A stretch of 64,000 nt of DNA from contig JBFWOF010000019.1 in the NCBI GenBank assembly GCA_050250665.1, positions 1 to 64,000 on the forward strand, in the 5' to 3' direction. Both the position numbers and the translations under genes were made by a program. This DNA is from JADKFD01 sp050250665 (GTDB lineage Bacteria > Pseudomonadota > Gammaproteobacteria > Xanthomonadales > SZUA-5). Within the stretch, counting starts at the first letter, position 1. The number at the start of each line of letters is the position of its first letter. The notes beneath the pieces were generated by a model. That model made no database searches, had not been told where the DNA came from, and was given only the letters and a program-made list of their open reading frames with translations. Positions 41,225 through 50,003 of the stretch are shown here, piece after piece.

Positions 41225-43252
41225 TCAGCGGCTCGGCGGTGGCGGCTCGGCGGCGGGCATGCCCTTCTTGAGGAAATCCTCGTACTGGGGCAATACCGGA
41301 ATCTGGTCCTTGCGGATCAGGCCGTCGCTGTCTTCGCGCGAGCGCAGCTGCTCGGAGCGGATGTAGTTGTATTTCTCGCTGCTGATCGAGGCTTCCATGA
41401 TGCCGTCGCGGGCAATCGTGGGCTTGAGGAAGACCAGCAGATTGCGGCGCTCCTTGGTGGTGCTGCGGCTCTTGAACAGATTGCCGAGCAGCGGAATGTC
41501 GCCGAGGCCAGGCACCTTCTGCACCGACTCGCGCAGCTCCTCGCTGGTCAGACCACCGAGCACCAGCAGACCGCCATCGGGTACCAGCACGCGGGTGCTG
41601 AGCTTGCGGTTGTTGGTGATCAGATCGACCGCGCCGGCGGTGTTCGGCGCCAGGCTGGAGGCTTCGAGGTCAATGTCGATGATGACCGAATCGCCCTCGT
41701 TGATATGCGGGGTCACGCGCAGCTTCAGACCCACTTCCTTGCGGTCGATGGTCTGGAAGGGATTGACCACGCCGCTCTGGTTGCCGCCGCTGGAGGTGTT
41801 GGCGCCGGTGGAGGCGTACTGGCCGGTGAGGAAGGGCACTTCCTGGCCCACGCTCAGAATCGCTTCCTGATGGTCCAGCGTGATCGTCGAGGGCGTGGAC
41901 AGGATATTGGTGTTGGTGTTACCGGTCAGGGCCTTGGCCAACGCGCCGATGCGCACAAACTCGTTGTCGGTGCCGGGCAAGGTGGCAGTGCCGACGATGT
42001 AGCCGATGTTGAGGCCACTGGAAGCACCCAGCAGACGCGGATCCTGACTGACGCCGAAGATGCCGCCGGTGCCGCTGCTACCCTGGAAATTGGTACCACC
42101 GATGAAACCGCGATCGGTGAAATCGTCGGTGGTGGCCTGCCACTGGATGCCCAGCTCGCGGGCGGTCTGGTCGTTGACTTCGGCGACGATGGCCTCGATC
42201 AGCACCTGCGCGCGGCGGATGTCGAGCTGGCGGATGACATTGCGCAGCTCGCGGGTCACCGCCGGCGGCGCCGTGATGATCAGCGCATTGGTGTCCTTGT
42301 GGGCGCGAATGAAACTGGTGCTTTCGCCTTCCTTGCCGGGCGTGGCCTGCTGCCCGAGCATGCTCGACAGCGAGGCCTCCAGGATCGGCACCATTTCGGC
42401 GGCATCGGCGTAGCGCAGGTACACCACCTGGGTGGAATCGCCCTCGCCCAGCGGCGTGTCCAGATTGGCCACCAGCGCCTTGAGGCGCAGGCGCCGACCC
42501 TTGTCGCCGGCAATCAGGACCGAATTGGTGCGTTCATCGGCGGCGATCTTGTTGCCGGCCGCGTCATTGGCTGGCTGCAGCAGCGTCAGCGTGCGCACGA
42601 TTTCCGAGGCATTGGCGTGACTCAGCGGGACCACGTCGATCTCGCTCTCGCTGGCCTGATCCAGACGCCGGATGATGTTCTCGATGCGCGCCACATTGCC
42701 GGCACGGTCGGTGATGATCAGGCTCGATGAGCCCGGATGCGGAATCAGATTGGCACCCTGCGGCAGCAATGGCCGCAGTGCCTGGGCCATGTCGGCCGGG
42801 GTCACATGCTTGACGGTGATGACCCGGGTGACCAGCGCGTCGCTGTTGCCGGCGTCGATGCCGCCATCCTGGCCGGCCACCTGCTCGGGCACGATCTTGA
42901 TGATCTTGCCGGCCTGCACCGCGGCGAAGCCGTTGACGCGCAGCACCGACAGGAACACCTCGTACAACTCGTCCTCACCCATCGGCGACTGCGAGATCAC
43001 CGTGACCTTGCCGGTCACCCGCGGATCGACCACGAAGTTCTTGCCGGTGGCTTCCGAGACCAGGCCGATGAAGCTGTTGATGTCGGCGTCCTTCAGGTTC
43101 AGCACCTGGGTGCCCGGCTGCGCCGGCGCCGGTTCGCCGGCGTCGTAGGCGGGGGACTGGGCATAGATGGGGGCCGTCGCGAAGACCGCAGCAGCCGCCA
43201 GAATTCGAGTAAAACGTAAAACGTCAAACGTCAATTGGGCGGCTCCAGACAT
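41225..43252 (-). CDS. gspD: Type II secretion secretin GspD
   Basis: The outer-membrane secretin begins its N0 domain at VLNLKDADINSFIGLVSEAT. N1-N3 repeats follow (LVTRVITVKHVTPADMAQAL, IDVVPLSHANASEIVRTLTL, STQVVYLRYADAAEMVPILE), then the C-terminal barrel with VPFLTGQYAS and VPGLGDIPLLGNLFKS. It forms the export pore with GspC as partner. The signal peptide is best read from the ATG at 43252 (33 residues ending APIYAQ), but its n-region (LTFDVLRFTR) is encoded by a repeat arm. Other in-frame starts are 43327 and 43444, the last overlapping the gspC stop as ATGA. The mature part is full length. Confidence 0.92.
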   Translation of the reverse strand: MSGAAQLTFDVLRFTRILAAAAVFATAPIYAQSPAYDAGEPAPAQPGTQVLNLKDADINSFIGLVSEATGKNFVVDPRVTGKVTVISQSPMGEDELYEVFLSVLRVNGFAAVQAGKIIKIVPEQVAGQDGGIDAGNSDALVTRVITVKHVTPADMAQALRPLLPQGANLIPHPGSSSLIITDRAGNVARIENIIRRLDQASESEIDVVPLSHANASEIVRTLTLLQPANDAAGNKIAADERTNSVLIAGDKGRRLRLKALVANLDTPLGEGDSTQVVYLRYADAAEMVPILEASLSSMLGQQATPGKEGESTSFIRAHKDTNALIITAPPAVTRELRNVIRQLDIRRAQVLIEAIVAEVNDQTARELGIQWQATTDDFTDRGFIGGTNFQGSSGTGGIFGVSQDPRLLGASSGLNIGYIVGTATLPGTDNEFVRIGALAKALTGNTNTNILSTPSTITLDHQEAILSVGQEVPFLTGQYASTGANTSSGGNQSGVVNPFQTIDRKEVGLKLRVTPHINEGDSVIIDIDLEASSLAPNTAGAVDLITNNRKLSTRVLVPDGGLLVLGGLTSEELRESVQKVPGLGDIPLLGNLFKSRSTTKERRNLLVFLKPTIARDGIMEASISSEKYNYIRSEQLRSREDSDGLIRKDQIPVLPQYEDFLKKGMPAAEPPPPSR

Positions 43253-43376
43253 CGCGCTGCGCAGTGGTCCCGAGGATTCACGAGCGCGGCGTGGCGCGCA
43301 AGAAGTCGGAAGATTCTGAGCATCCATGGCAGTGGCTCCCTGCTCTTCTTGACGTTTTACGTTTGACGTTTGACTT
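43210..43376. repeat. Heptamer-armed inverted-repeat element in the gspD signal region
   Basis: The left arm is AAACGTA/AAACGTC heptamers (43210-43235). The right arm is TTGACGT/TTTACGT heptamers (43349-43376), inverse to the first. About 110 bp lie between. The element spans two of the three candidate gspD starts and part of its signal peptide. Confidence 0.8.
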
Positions 43377-43440
43377 CCATCATCGGGGCGATCGGCTTGT
43401 GCCCCCGGAAATCCACGACCTGCTGTCGAACTCGTGAGCT

Positions 43441-44367
43441 TCATTGCGGCATCCGTATCGCCGGCAGCGTCTTTTCCGCGCCGTCACGACGGACGGTCAG
43501 GGTCACGGCTCCGGCGGTTTTCAGGGAATCCAGTGCGGCATAGCCGGCCTCGATGCTGTCGAGTGGGCTGCCGTTGACGGCGGTGACGATGTCGTCGGGC
43601 TGCAATCCGGCTTCCGCCAGCTGGGCGCCGTAGGTATTCGAGCTGACCCGCACGCCGGCAAGCTTGCCGTCGATCATCACCGGCAGCACGCTGAAGGCCT
43701 TGGCGATGCTGCTGGGATCGGCGATGGCCTGCTGACGCACGGCTTCCCAGTCTATCGGTGCGGTGACCATGGCCATGGGGTTGACGCTGCCCGGGGCCGA
43801 GGGCGTGATCGCGTTCAGACCGACCAGACCATTGGCGCCCGGCGTGACCACCGAGCGTGGATCGGGCTGGCGGTTGTTGCCGGCTGCCATGCCGGTACCC
43901 GGCTGGCGCAGACGCAGCACCTCGATCCGACCGGCGGCGTTCAGGACCACGCGATCCGGGTAGATGGCCTGCACGTTGACGCCATTGCCGAACTGATCGC
44001 CGACCTTGTAGATCTTCTCGTTCTGCTGTTCGTCGGCGATGACGGCGCGTGCGAGTTGCTGATCATGGTGCGAATTGGTGCCGCGCAGCGTCAGCTTGAG
44101 CGCGGTGTCCGGGGCATCCGCATAGGCCCCGCCGGCCGGATCGACGACGCTGCCGAAGAGCCGGAACTGCGCCAGTGACAGTCGCGAATCGCCACCGGTG
44201 ATGGTGCCCTTGGCCGGCAGCTCGGGCACGTACTCGGTTTCGGGCGTCAGCCATTGCCATAGCAGACTGGTCACGCTGAGCAGCATCCACAGCGCCGCCA
44301 GAGCGATCACCAGCGCCGGCAGCCAGCGGCTCGTGGTCAGTCGCGGCAGGCTGAGGACAGCGCTCAT
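43441..44367 (-). CDS. gspC: Type II secretion inner-membrane protein GspC
   Basis: The protein has 308 residues: one N-terminal helix (about 15-38, WLPALVIALAALWMLLSVTS), the periplasmic homology region (RLFGSVV...LKLTLRGTNSHH, VGDQFGNGVNVQAIYPDRVV), then a PDZ-like domain at the end (GLQPDDIVTAVNGSPLD). It links the inner-membrane platform to GspD. It sits between rhlE (3 nt upstream) and gspD (overlap), so rhlE-gspC-gspD look like one transcription unit. Confidence 0.9.
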   Translation of the reverse strand: MSAVLSLPRLTTSRWLPALVIALAALWMLLSVTSLLWQWLTPETEYVPELPAKGTITGGDSRLSLAQFRLFGSVVDPAGGAYADAPDTALKLTLRGTNSHHDQQLARAVIADEQQNEKIYKVGDQFGNGVNVQAIYPDRVVLNAAGRIEVLRLRQPGTGMAAGNNRQPDPRSVVTPGANGLVGLNAITPSAPGSVNPMAMVTAPIDWEAVRQQAIADPSSIAKAFSVLPVMIDGKLAGVRVSSNTYGAQLAEAGLQPDDIVTAVNGSPLDSIEAGYAALDSLKTAGAVTLTVRRDGAEKTLPAIRMPQ

Positions 44368-44370
44368 GGT

Positions 44371-45765
44371 TCAGGACTCGCTGCTGTTGTCTGCAGGCGG
44401 CGTTGCCGCCGGCGCCGCACTGGCGCCTTCGGCCGTGGCCGGTTTGGGGCCGCGCCTGGAACCGCCACCGGAACCGCTGCGGCTGCGCCCGCCGTCACGG
44501 CCCCTGCCGCCACTGCCACTGCGGCCGCCGTCGCGACGCGGACCACCGGGCTTGCCGGAGCCGCGCGGCCGGGTCATCTTCAGCGGCGGCACATCGGCCA
44601 GCAGCTCGTTGGTGATCGGTTCCACCGGGATGCGCTGGCCGATGAAGGCCTCGATATCCGGCAGACCGATGGCGTAGCGCTCGCAGGCAAAACTGATGGC
44701 ATCGCCGCTGGCGCCGAAGCGTGCCGTGCGGCCGATGCGGTGCACATAGTCCTCGGCGTCCTGCGGCAGATCGTAGTTGAAGACGTGGCTGACATCCGGA
44801 ATGTGCAGACCGCGCGCCGCGACATCGGTCGCGACCAGGATCGCCACTTCGCTGCGCTGGAAGCGCCCCAGCAGCGACTGCCGTTTGTGTTGCGGCACAT
44901 CGCCGGACAGGATTGCACTGGGCAGCCCGTGTTTCTCCAGGCGCTCGTGGATCTGCTCGGCCGCAAACTTGGTGTTGACGAAGACGATCGTGCGCGGTGC
45001 GTCCATGCGCGACAGCAGACCCAGCAGTAGCGGCAGCTTCTCGTCAGTCGCCGGGAAGTACACGCGCTGGCTGACCCGCGCGGTCGTCACCGTATCGGTT
45101 TCGACCTTGAGCGTCTTCGGGCTGTTCATGTGCTCGTAGGCCAGCTCCAGCACCCGGTGCGAGAGCGTGGCCGAGAACAGCAGGCCCTGACGCTCGGCCG
45201 GCGGCGGCATCTTGCGCATCAGGTAGCGGATGTCCTTGATGAAGCCGAGATCGAACATGCGATCGGCTTCGTCGAGCACCACGACTTCGATCGAGCGCAG
45301 GCTGAACACGTGCTGCTTGAGGTAATCCATCAGCCGCCCGGGCGTGCCGATCAGCACGTCGCAGCCTTCGGCAAACTGGGCGCGCTGCTTTTCGTAGTCC
45401 ACACCGCCATAGACCAGCCCCAGGCGCAGGCCGGTCTGGCCGCCGAGCTGCACGGCATCCTTGTGGATCTGGATGGCCAGTTCGCGGGTGGGTGCAAGGA
45501 TCACGGCGCGCGGATCCTGAATCCGTCGTTCCGGTCGAGCTTCGACCGACAACAGCCGCTGCATCAGGGTCACCAGGAATGCGGCGGTCTTGCCGGTGCC
45601 GGTCTGGGCCTGGCCGGCAACATCGAAATTCTTCAGGGTTTCCGGGAGCGTCAGCGCCTGAATCGGCGTCAGGCGGGTAAAGCCGGCGTCGTGCAGGCCT
45701 TGGGACAGGGTCGGGTGCAAGCCCAGGCTGTCGAAATCGAGATCAGTCAGTGTGCGTTCGGTCAT
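44371..45765 (-). CDS. rhlE: DEAD-box RNA helicase RhlE-like
   Basis: The protein has 464 residues. All helicase motifs are present: Q motif before LTPIQALTLP, AQTGTGKTAAF (I), PTRELAIQ (Ia), VLDEADRMFD (II), LFSATLS (III), VATDVAARGLHIP and HRIGRTARFG (VI). The last ~75 residues are a Gly/Arg/Ser-rich tail (GGRSGSGGRGRDGGRSRSG) for RNA binding. It unwinds structured RNA in ribosome assembly or decay. It is upstream of gspC by 3 nt on the same strand, an unusual neighbour for secretion genes. Confidence 0.93.
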   Translation of the reverse strand: MTERTLTDLDFDSLGLHPTLSQGLHDAGFTRLTPIQALTLPETLKNFDVAGQAQTGTGKTAAFLVTLMQRLLSVEARPERRIQDPRAVILAPTRELAIQIHKDAVQLGGQTGLRLGLVYGGVDYEKQRAQFAEGCDVLIGTPGRLMDYLKQHVFSLRSIEVVVLDEADRMFDLGFIKDIRYLMRKMPPPAERQGLLFSATLSHRVLELAYEHMNSPKTLKVETDTVTTARVSQRVYFPATDEKLPLLLGLLSRMDAPRTIVFVNTKFAAEQIHERLEKHGLPSAILSGDVPQHKRQSLLGRFQRSEVAILVATDVAARGLHIPDVSHVFNYDLPQDAEDYVHRIGRTARFGASGDAISFACERYAIGLPDIEAFIGQRIPVEPITNELLADVPPLKMTRPRGSGKPGGPRRDGGRSGSGGRGRDGGRSRSGSGGGSRRGPKPATAEGASAAPAATPPADNSSES

Positions 45766-46082
45766 CTATCCATGCAGTCCATGTCGTGAAGCCGACACTG
45801 CGCGCGGATCAGCGCGTCTGCATGCCGGCATTGTCAGGCCCGTCGACAAATACCGCGACGGAGCCATGAAATCCTTTTCGATCAACACCTTGCCCCTATC
45901 CTCCTGAACTGCGTACAGTCCGCAAGTGGAACATCATGGGTTGAAAACGAACGAAGGAGTCACCACACTTCGCTCGCCCCAGCGACGTTCAACGCTGTCT
46001 CCCCCAGTGGCGGAGCCATCGCTGTAGACACTGGCCGGTGCGAGTTTATCCCAATACACCCCTGTATAGCTGGAGTAGCGCA
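45766..46082. other. Gene-free region upstream of trxA
   Basis: About 317 bases without a recognisable gene or repeat family, less G+C-rich than its flanks around 45850-45960 (AAATCCTTTTCGATCAACAC). It must contain the rhlE and trxA promoters. GAAGGAG at 45952 has no convincing open frame after it. Confidence 0.5.
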
Positions 46083-46409
46083 GTGAGCGAAGCCATTTCC
46101 CAACTGGGCAGCAGTGATTTCGATGCGTCGGTGTTGCAATCCGATATGCCGGTGCTGGTGGATTTCTGGGCCGAGTGGTGCGAACCGTGCAAACGCATGG
46201 ATCCCTTGCTGAAGGAACTGGCGAGCGAACTGGAGGGCAAGGTCAAGGTGGCCAAGGTCAATGTCGAGGCCTTTCCTGCCATTGCCAACCAGTTTCGTGT
46301 GCGCGGCCTGCCGACCTTCATGATGTTCAAGAACGGCCAGGTGCATTCCACCCAGATCGGTGCCATCAGCAAGAGCCAGCTGGCGCAGTTTGTGGCCAAG
46401 GCGATCTGA
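46083..46409 (+). CDS. trxA: Thioredoxin with CEPC active site
   Basis: The 108-residue protein matches bacterial thioredoxin throughout: FDASVLQSDMPVLVDFWAEW, then the active site, VAKVNVEAFPAIANQFRVRG and LPTFMMFKNGQ with the cis-proline. The active site is WCEPCK instead of WCGPCK; the codon is GAA, not a frameshift effect. I chose the GTG at 46083 (GGAG upstream) because it gives the standard length. It precedes rho, as in many proteobacteria. The Glu between the cysteines should alter redox potential or partner choice. Confidence 0.93.
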   Translation: MSEAISQLGSSDFDASVLQSDMPVLVDFWAEWCEPCKRMDPLLKELASELEGKVKVAKVNVEAFPAIANQFRVRGLPTFMMFKNGQVHSTQIGAISKSQLAQFVAKAI

Positions 46410-46412
46410 GGC

Positions 46413-46605
46413 TGGTTGCTGGCAGCTGGCAAATAGCGGTTGGCGATTGGGGCGCGTTGCCTGTGCGACGAGGCGAAGGAGTCGCTCCCTGGCCTCGGCC
46501 CGAGGCGTGTCGCTGCGGGCTGCGTGTTTCAGCAGCACTCCGCCGCCACCCGTTCGGCTGCATGAAGCGCCCCAATCGCTACCGGCCATTTGCCAGTTGC
46601 CGCTC
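46413..46605. repeat. Inverted-repeat element between trxA and rho
   Basis: The left arm runs GGTTGCTGGCAGCTGGCAAA...GGCGATTGGGGCGC with period-7 texture. The right arm from 46567 (GCGCCCCAATCGCTACCGGC...TTTGCCAGTTGCCG) is its inverted copy. The enclosed ~100 bp are not repeated elsewhere in the window. It leaves about 200 bp of rho leader downstream. Confidence 0.75.
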
Positions 46606-46805
46606 TCAACGCTAGACCTCGCCACATTCGGCATGCTAACTTTCCGTTCATAGCGCTCGCCGAACCCGGCTTGAGTGCAGTCTGCTCCGATATCCACGGC
46701 TCTCGATCGACGCACTGCGTCCGACTCGATGGTCTGATCGCGCGATCCGCGCAAACTCCGCGTCACTCCTAACGCCCAATCTCAAGGCGCCTCTCAGCAA
46801 ATCCT

Positions 46806-48071
46806 ATGCATCTATCCGAACTGAAGCGGAAATCCGTAGAAGAACTCCTGGAAATGGCCGACGCGATGCAAATCGAAGGCGTCGCCCGGGCCCGCAAGCA
46901 GGAAGTCATCTTTGCCATCCTCAAGGCCCACGCCAAATCCGGAGAGTCCATTTCCGGCGAAGGCGTGCTGGAAATACTCCAGGACGGATTCGGCTTTCTG
47001 CGCGCCGTTGATACTTCCTATCTGGCCGGCCCCGATGATGTCTACATCAGCCCCAGCCAGATTCGCCGCTTCAATCTGCGTACCGGCGATTACATCCGCG
47101 GCAAGGTCCGACCCCCCAAGGAAGGCGAGCGCTATTTCGCCCTGCTCAAGGTGGACGACATCAATGACGAGCCGCCGGAATCAAAGAAGAACCAGGTTCT
47201 GTTCGAGAACCTGACGCCCTACTACCCGACCGTGCGTTACAACCTGGAGCGCGGCAACGGTTCGGCCGAGGACATCACCGGACGGGTCATGGACCTGATG
47301 TCGCCGGTGGGCAAGGGCCAGCGTGGTCTGATCGTGTCGCCGCCCAAGGCCGGCAAGACGATGATGCTGCAGAACGTCGCCCAGGCGCTGATGGCCAACC
47401 ATCCGGAAAGCCATCTGATCGTGCTGCTGATCGATGAGCGCCCGGAAGAAGTCACCGAGATGCAGCGCATGGTGCGCACCGGTGAAGTCATCAGCTCCAC
47501 CTTCGATGAACCGGCCGCCCGCCACGTGCAGGTCGCGGAAATGGTGATCGAACGGGCCAAACGTCTGGTCGAGCACAAGCGCGATGTCATCATCCTGCTC
47601 GATTCGATCACTCGTCTGGCGCGCGCCTACAACACCGTGGTGCCCTCATCGGGCAAGGTGCTGTCCGGCGGCGTCGACGCCAACGCCCTGCAGCGCCCGA
47701 AGCGCTTCTTCGGTGCCGCGCGCAAGGTCGAGGAAGGCGGTTCGCTGACCATTCTCGGTACGGCGCTGGTCGAAACCGGTTCGAAGATGGACGAGGTCAT
47801 TTACGAAGAGTTCAAGGGCACCGGCAACATGGAAGTGCATCTGGAACGTCGTATCGCCGAGAAGCGCATTTACCCCGCCATCAACATCAACCGCTCCGGC
47901 ACCCGCCGCGAAGAGTTGCTGCTGGCCGCCGAACCGCTGCAGAAGATCTGGATCCTGCGCAAGCTGCTGCACTCGATGGACGAGACCGCGGCGATGGAAT
48001 TCATGCTCGACAAGATGAAGAGCACCAAGTCCAACGACGAGTTCTTCCAGTCGATGAAGCGGCAGGGCTGA
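46806..48071 (+). CDS. rho: Transcription termination factor Rho
   Basis: The 421-residue hexameric RNA helicase begins MHLSELKRKSVEELLEMADA (N-terminal helix bundle), then the cold-shock-like RNA-binding domain (LEILQDGFGFLR, DDVYISPSQIRRFNL). The ATPase core follows with Walker A SPPKAGKTMML, Walker B DVIILLDSITRLARAYN and the Q/R loops. Complete and canonical. The roughly 200-bp leader between the upstream repeat and the ATG may contain the usual autoregulatory region. Confidence 0.98.
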   Translation: MHLSELKRKSVEELLEMADAMQIEGVARARKQEVIFAILKAHAKSGESISGEGVLEILQDGFGFLRAVDTSYLAGPDDVYISPSQIRRFNLRTGDYIRGKVRPPKEGERYFALLKVDDINDEPPESKKNQVLFENLTPYYPTVRYNLERGNGSAEDITGRVMDLMSPVGKGQRGLIVSPPKAGKTMMLQNVAQALMANHPESHLIVLLIDERPEEVTEMQRMVRTGEVISSTFDEPAARHVQVAEMVIERAKRLVEHKRDVIILLDSITRLARAYNTVVPSSGKVLSGGVDANALQRPKRFFGAARKVEEGGSLTILGTALVETGSKMDEVIYEEFKGTGNMEVHLERRIAEKRIYPAININRSGTRREELLLAAEPLQKIWILRKLLHSMDETAAMEFMLDKMKSTKSNDEFFQSMKRQG

Positions 48072-48082
48072 GGACGCGCAAT

Positions 48083-48470
48083 CCCTGCCGAGCAAGCTCG
48101 GCACTACCAGAGCCTCGTACACCAGACGCTCTGGTAGAGCGGAGCCTGCTCCGCTGCTTCTGCCGGGCTTGTGCTTGGGCTGTTGTCGCATGCCCGAAGA
48201 GCCGCAGATCCTGCCGAGCAAGCTCGGCACTACCATAGCCTCGCACACCGACGCTCTGGTAGAGCGGAGCTTGCTCCGCTGCTCTGGCTGGGCTTTGGTT
48301 TTGGCTTTGGTGGGTCCAGACTTGTCTGGACGCTTCTGGGCGGGGTGCGCGGAGAGCGTCCAGACGAGTCTGGGCCTGCAATAGCCGCAGTTCCTGCCGA
48401 GCAAGCTCGGCACTACAAAGGCCTCGTAAACCGATGCTCTGGTAGAGCGGAGCTTGCTCCGCTGCCTAGG
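48083..48470. repeat. Three dispersed copies of a CTGCCGAGCAAGCTCGGCAC element plus a GTCCAGAC palindrome
   Basis: Copies at 48085-48159, 48211-48282 and 48394-48466 each pair CTGCCGAGCAAGCTCGGCAC with ACGCTCTGGTAGAGCGGAGC and TTGCTCCGCTGC, that is, two small hairpins ~45 bp apart. Between copies 2 and 3, 48310-48376 is the GTCCAGACTTGTCTGGACGC palindrome family. This fills the gap between rho and the halogenase gene; no gene is present. Confidence 0.85.
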
Positions 48471-48501
48471 CTGGGCTTTGGCGATACGTGCTTGCCGAGC
48501 G

Positions 48502-49992
48502 TCAAACCTTCGCCATCGGGCAGTAGCGCTCGACGTATTCCTGGTGGGCGGGCAGTTGCCGCAGGCTCATGGCCACCTGTTTGCGGATGCCTTCGAGAAA
48601 GCCTGAGAGTTCGGCATCGCCCATCAGGTCGGCGACCGGATGGTGCTGCTCGGGGGTGATGCCCTGGCCGAGCATGACCTGGATCCAGGAATTCTCGGCG
48701 AAGAGCTCGTTCGGTACCCGGAAGACCCGACCGGTCTGGCGGAACAGCTCGATGCGGTGACGCAGGCTGGGTGGAATGTCGAGCTCGCGGCAGGCGCGCC
48801 AGAAGGGCGTGTCCTGGCGTTCGGTCACGTGGTAGTGCAGCACGATGAAATCGCGGATGTGCTCGATTTCGGCGCGGGTCTGCTGATTGTATTCGTCGAT
48901 GTCGGTCTGACGGATGCCATTGCCGGGGAACATCTGCATCAGACGGATGATGCCGCGCTGGATCAGATGGATGCTGGTCGATTCCAGCGGCTCCAGAAAA
49001 CCGCTGGACAGGCCGATGGCCACGCAGTTCCTGGCCCAGGTCTGCAGGCGCTGTCCGGGACGGAAGCGGATCACCCGCGGTTCGGTGCGGATCTGGCCCT
49101 CGATATTGCCCATCAGCGTGGCCCGCGCCTGCTCATCGTCGATATAGCGGCTGTTGTAGACCAGGCCATTGCCGACCCGGTGCTGCAGCGGAATCCGCCA
49201 TTGCCAGCCGGCACCGTGGGCGATGGATCGGGTATAGGGCAGTGCCGGAGCGACCGACTCGGTCTGCACCGCCACCGCGCTGTCGCAGAACAGCCAGTGT
49301 GACCAGTCCTCATAGCCGATGTTCAGCGTCTTCTCGATCAGCAGGGCGCGAAAACCGGTGCAATCGATGAACAGATCGCCCTCGATCTCGGTTCCAGAAT
49401 CGAGGCGCAGGCTGCGGATGTAGCCCGATTCGGCATCGGTGCGCACCTCGACGATCTTGCCCTCGATGCGCTGGACGCCATAGCCCTCGCTGAACTGGCG
49501 CAGGAAGCGGGCGTAGAGACCGGCATCCAGATGAAATGCGTAGTTCATGCCACCGCGCGGCAAATGGGCGAAGCGACTCTCCAGCGCGGCCTTGAGCTCC
49601 AGGCAATAGTCGCCGTAGTCACCCGCCAGCCCGCGCTCGCGACCCTTGAGCCAGAAGTGCTGGAAGCCGGCAGTCCAGTGGTCGGTGCCGGTCAGGCCGA
49701 AGGAATGGATGTAGTCGAGGCCACGATCGCGCCAGTTCTCGAAGCGGATGCCGAGCTTGAAGGTGGCATTGGTTGCGGCCATGAACTGCTGCTCGTTGAT
49801 ATCGAGCAGACGGTGGAAGGTGACGAGGGTGGGGATGGTGGCTTCACCGACGCCGACGGTGGCGATTTCGTCAGACTCGATCAGCTTGATGTCCAGCTGT
49901 CGTCCAAGAATCTTCGATACCGCCGCCGCCGCCATCCAGCCGGCAGTGCCGCCTCCGGCGATGACGACGCGCTTGACCTTCTGAGCTTCCAT
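48502..49992 (-). CDS. Flavin-dependent tryptophan-halogenase-like protein 1
   Basis: The protein has 496 residues. FAD motif GGGTAGW (13-19), the catalytic lysine K79 in ATFKLGIRFENW and the halogenase motif W263-x-W265-x-I267-P (GWQWRIP) are all in place. Late blocks ARNCVAIGLSSGFLEPLEST and IQRGIIRLMQMFP are typical. The family makes a lysine chloramine or bromamine that halogenates indole-type substrates using reduced FAD. Related genes in Xanthomonas sit beside TonB-dependent receptors; some characterised members brominate indole, with natural substrates unknown (recalled). First of two in this locus. Confidence 0.9.
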   Translation of the reverse strand: MEAQKVKRVVIAGGGTAGWMAAAAVSKILGRQLDIKLIESDEIATVGVGEATIPTLVTFHRLLDINEQQFMAATNATFKLGIRFENWRDRGLDYIHSFGLTGTDHWTAGFQHFWLKGRERGLAGDYGDYCLELKAALESRFAHLPRGGMNYAFHLDAGLYARFLRQFSEGYGVQRIEGKIVEVRTDAESGYIRSLRLDSGTEIEGDLFIDCTGFRALLIEKTLNIGYEDWSHWLFCDSAVAVQTESVAPALPYTRSIAHGAGWQWRIPLQHRVGNGLVYNSRYIDDEQARATLMGNIEGQIRTEPRVIRFRPGQRLQTWARNCVAIGLSSGFLEPLESTSIHLIQRGIIRLMQMFPGNGIRQTDIDEYNQQTRAEIEHIRDFIVLHYHVTERQDTPFWRACRELDIPPSLRHRIELFRQTGRVFRVPNELFAENSWIQVMLGQGITPEQHHPVADLMGDAELSGFLEGIRKQVAMSLRQLPAHQEYVERYCPMAKV

Positions 49993-50003
49993 CTCTGCTC
50001 CCT

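Noticed and set aside
46360..46653. Possible small gene between trxA and rho
   Set aside because: The open frame crosses the inverted-repeat element and has no ribosome site or recognisable features.
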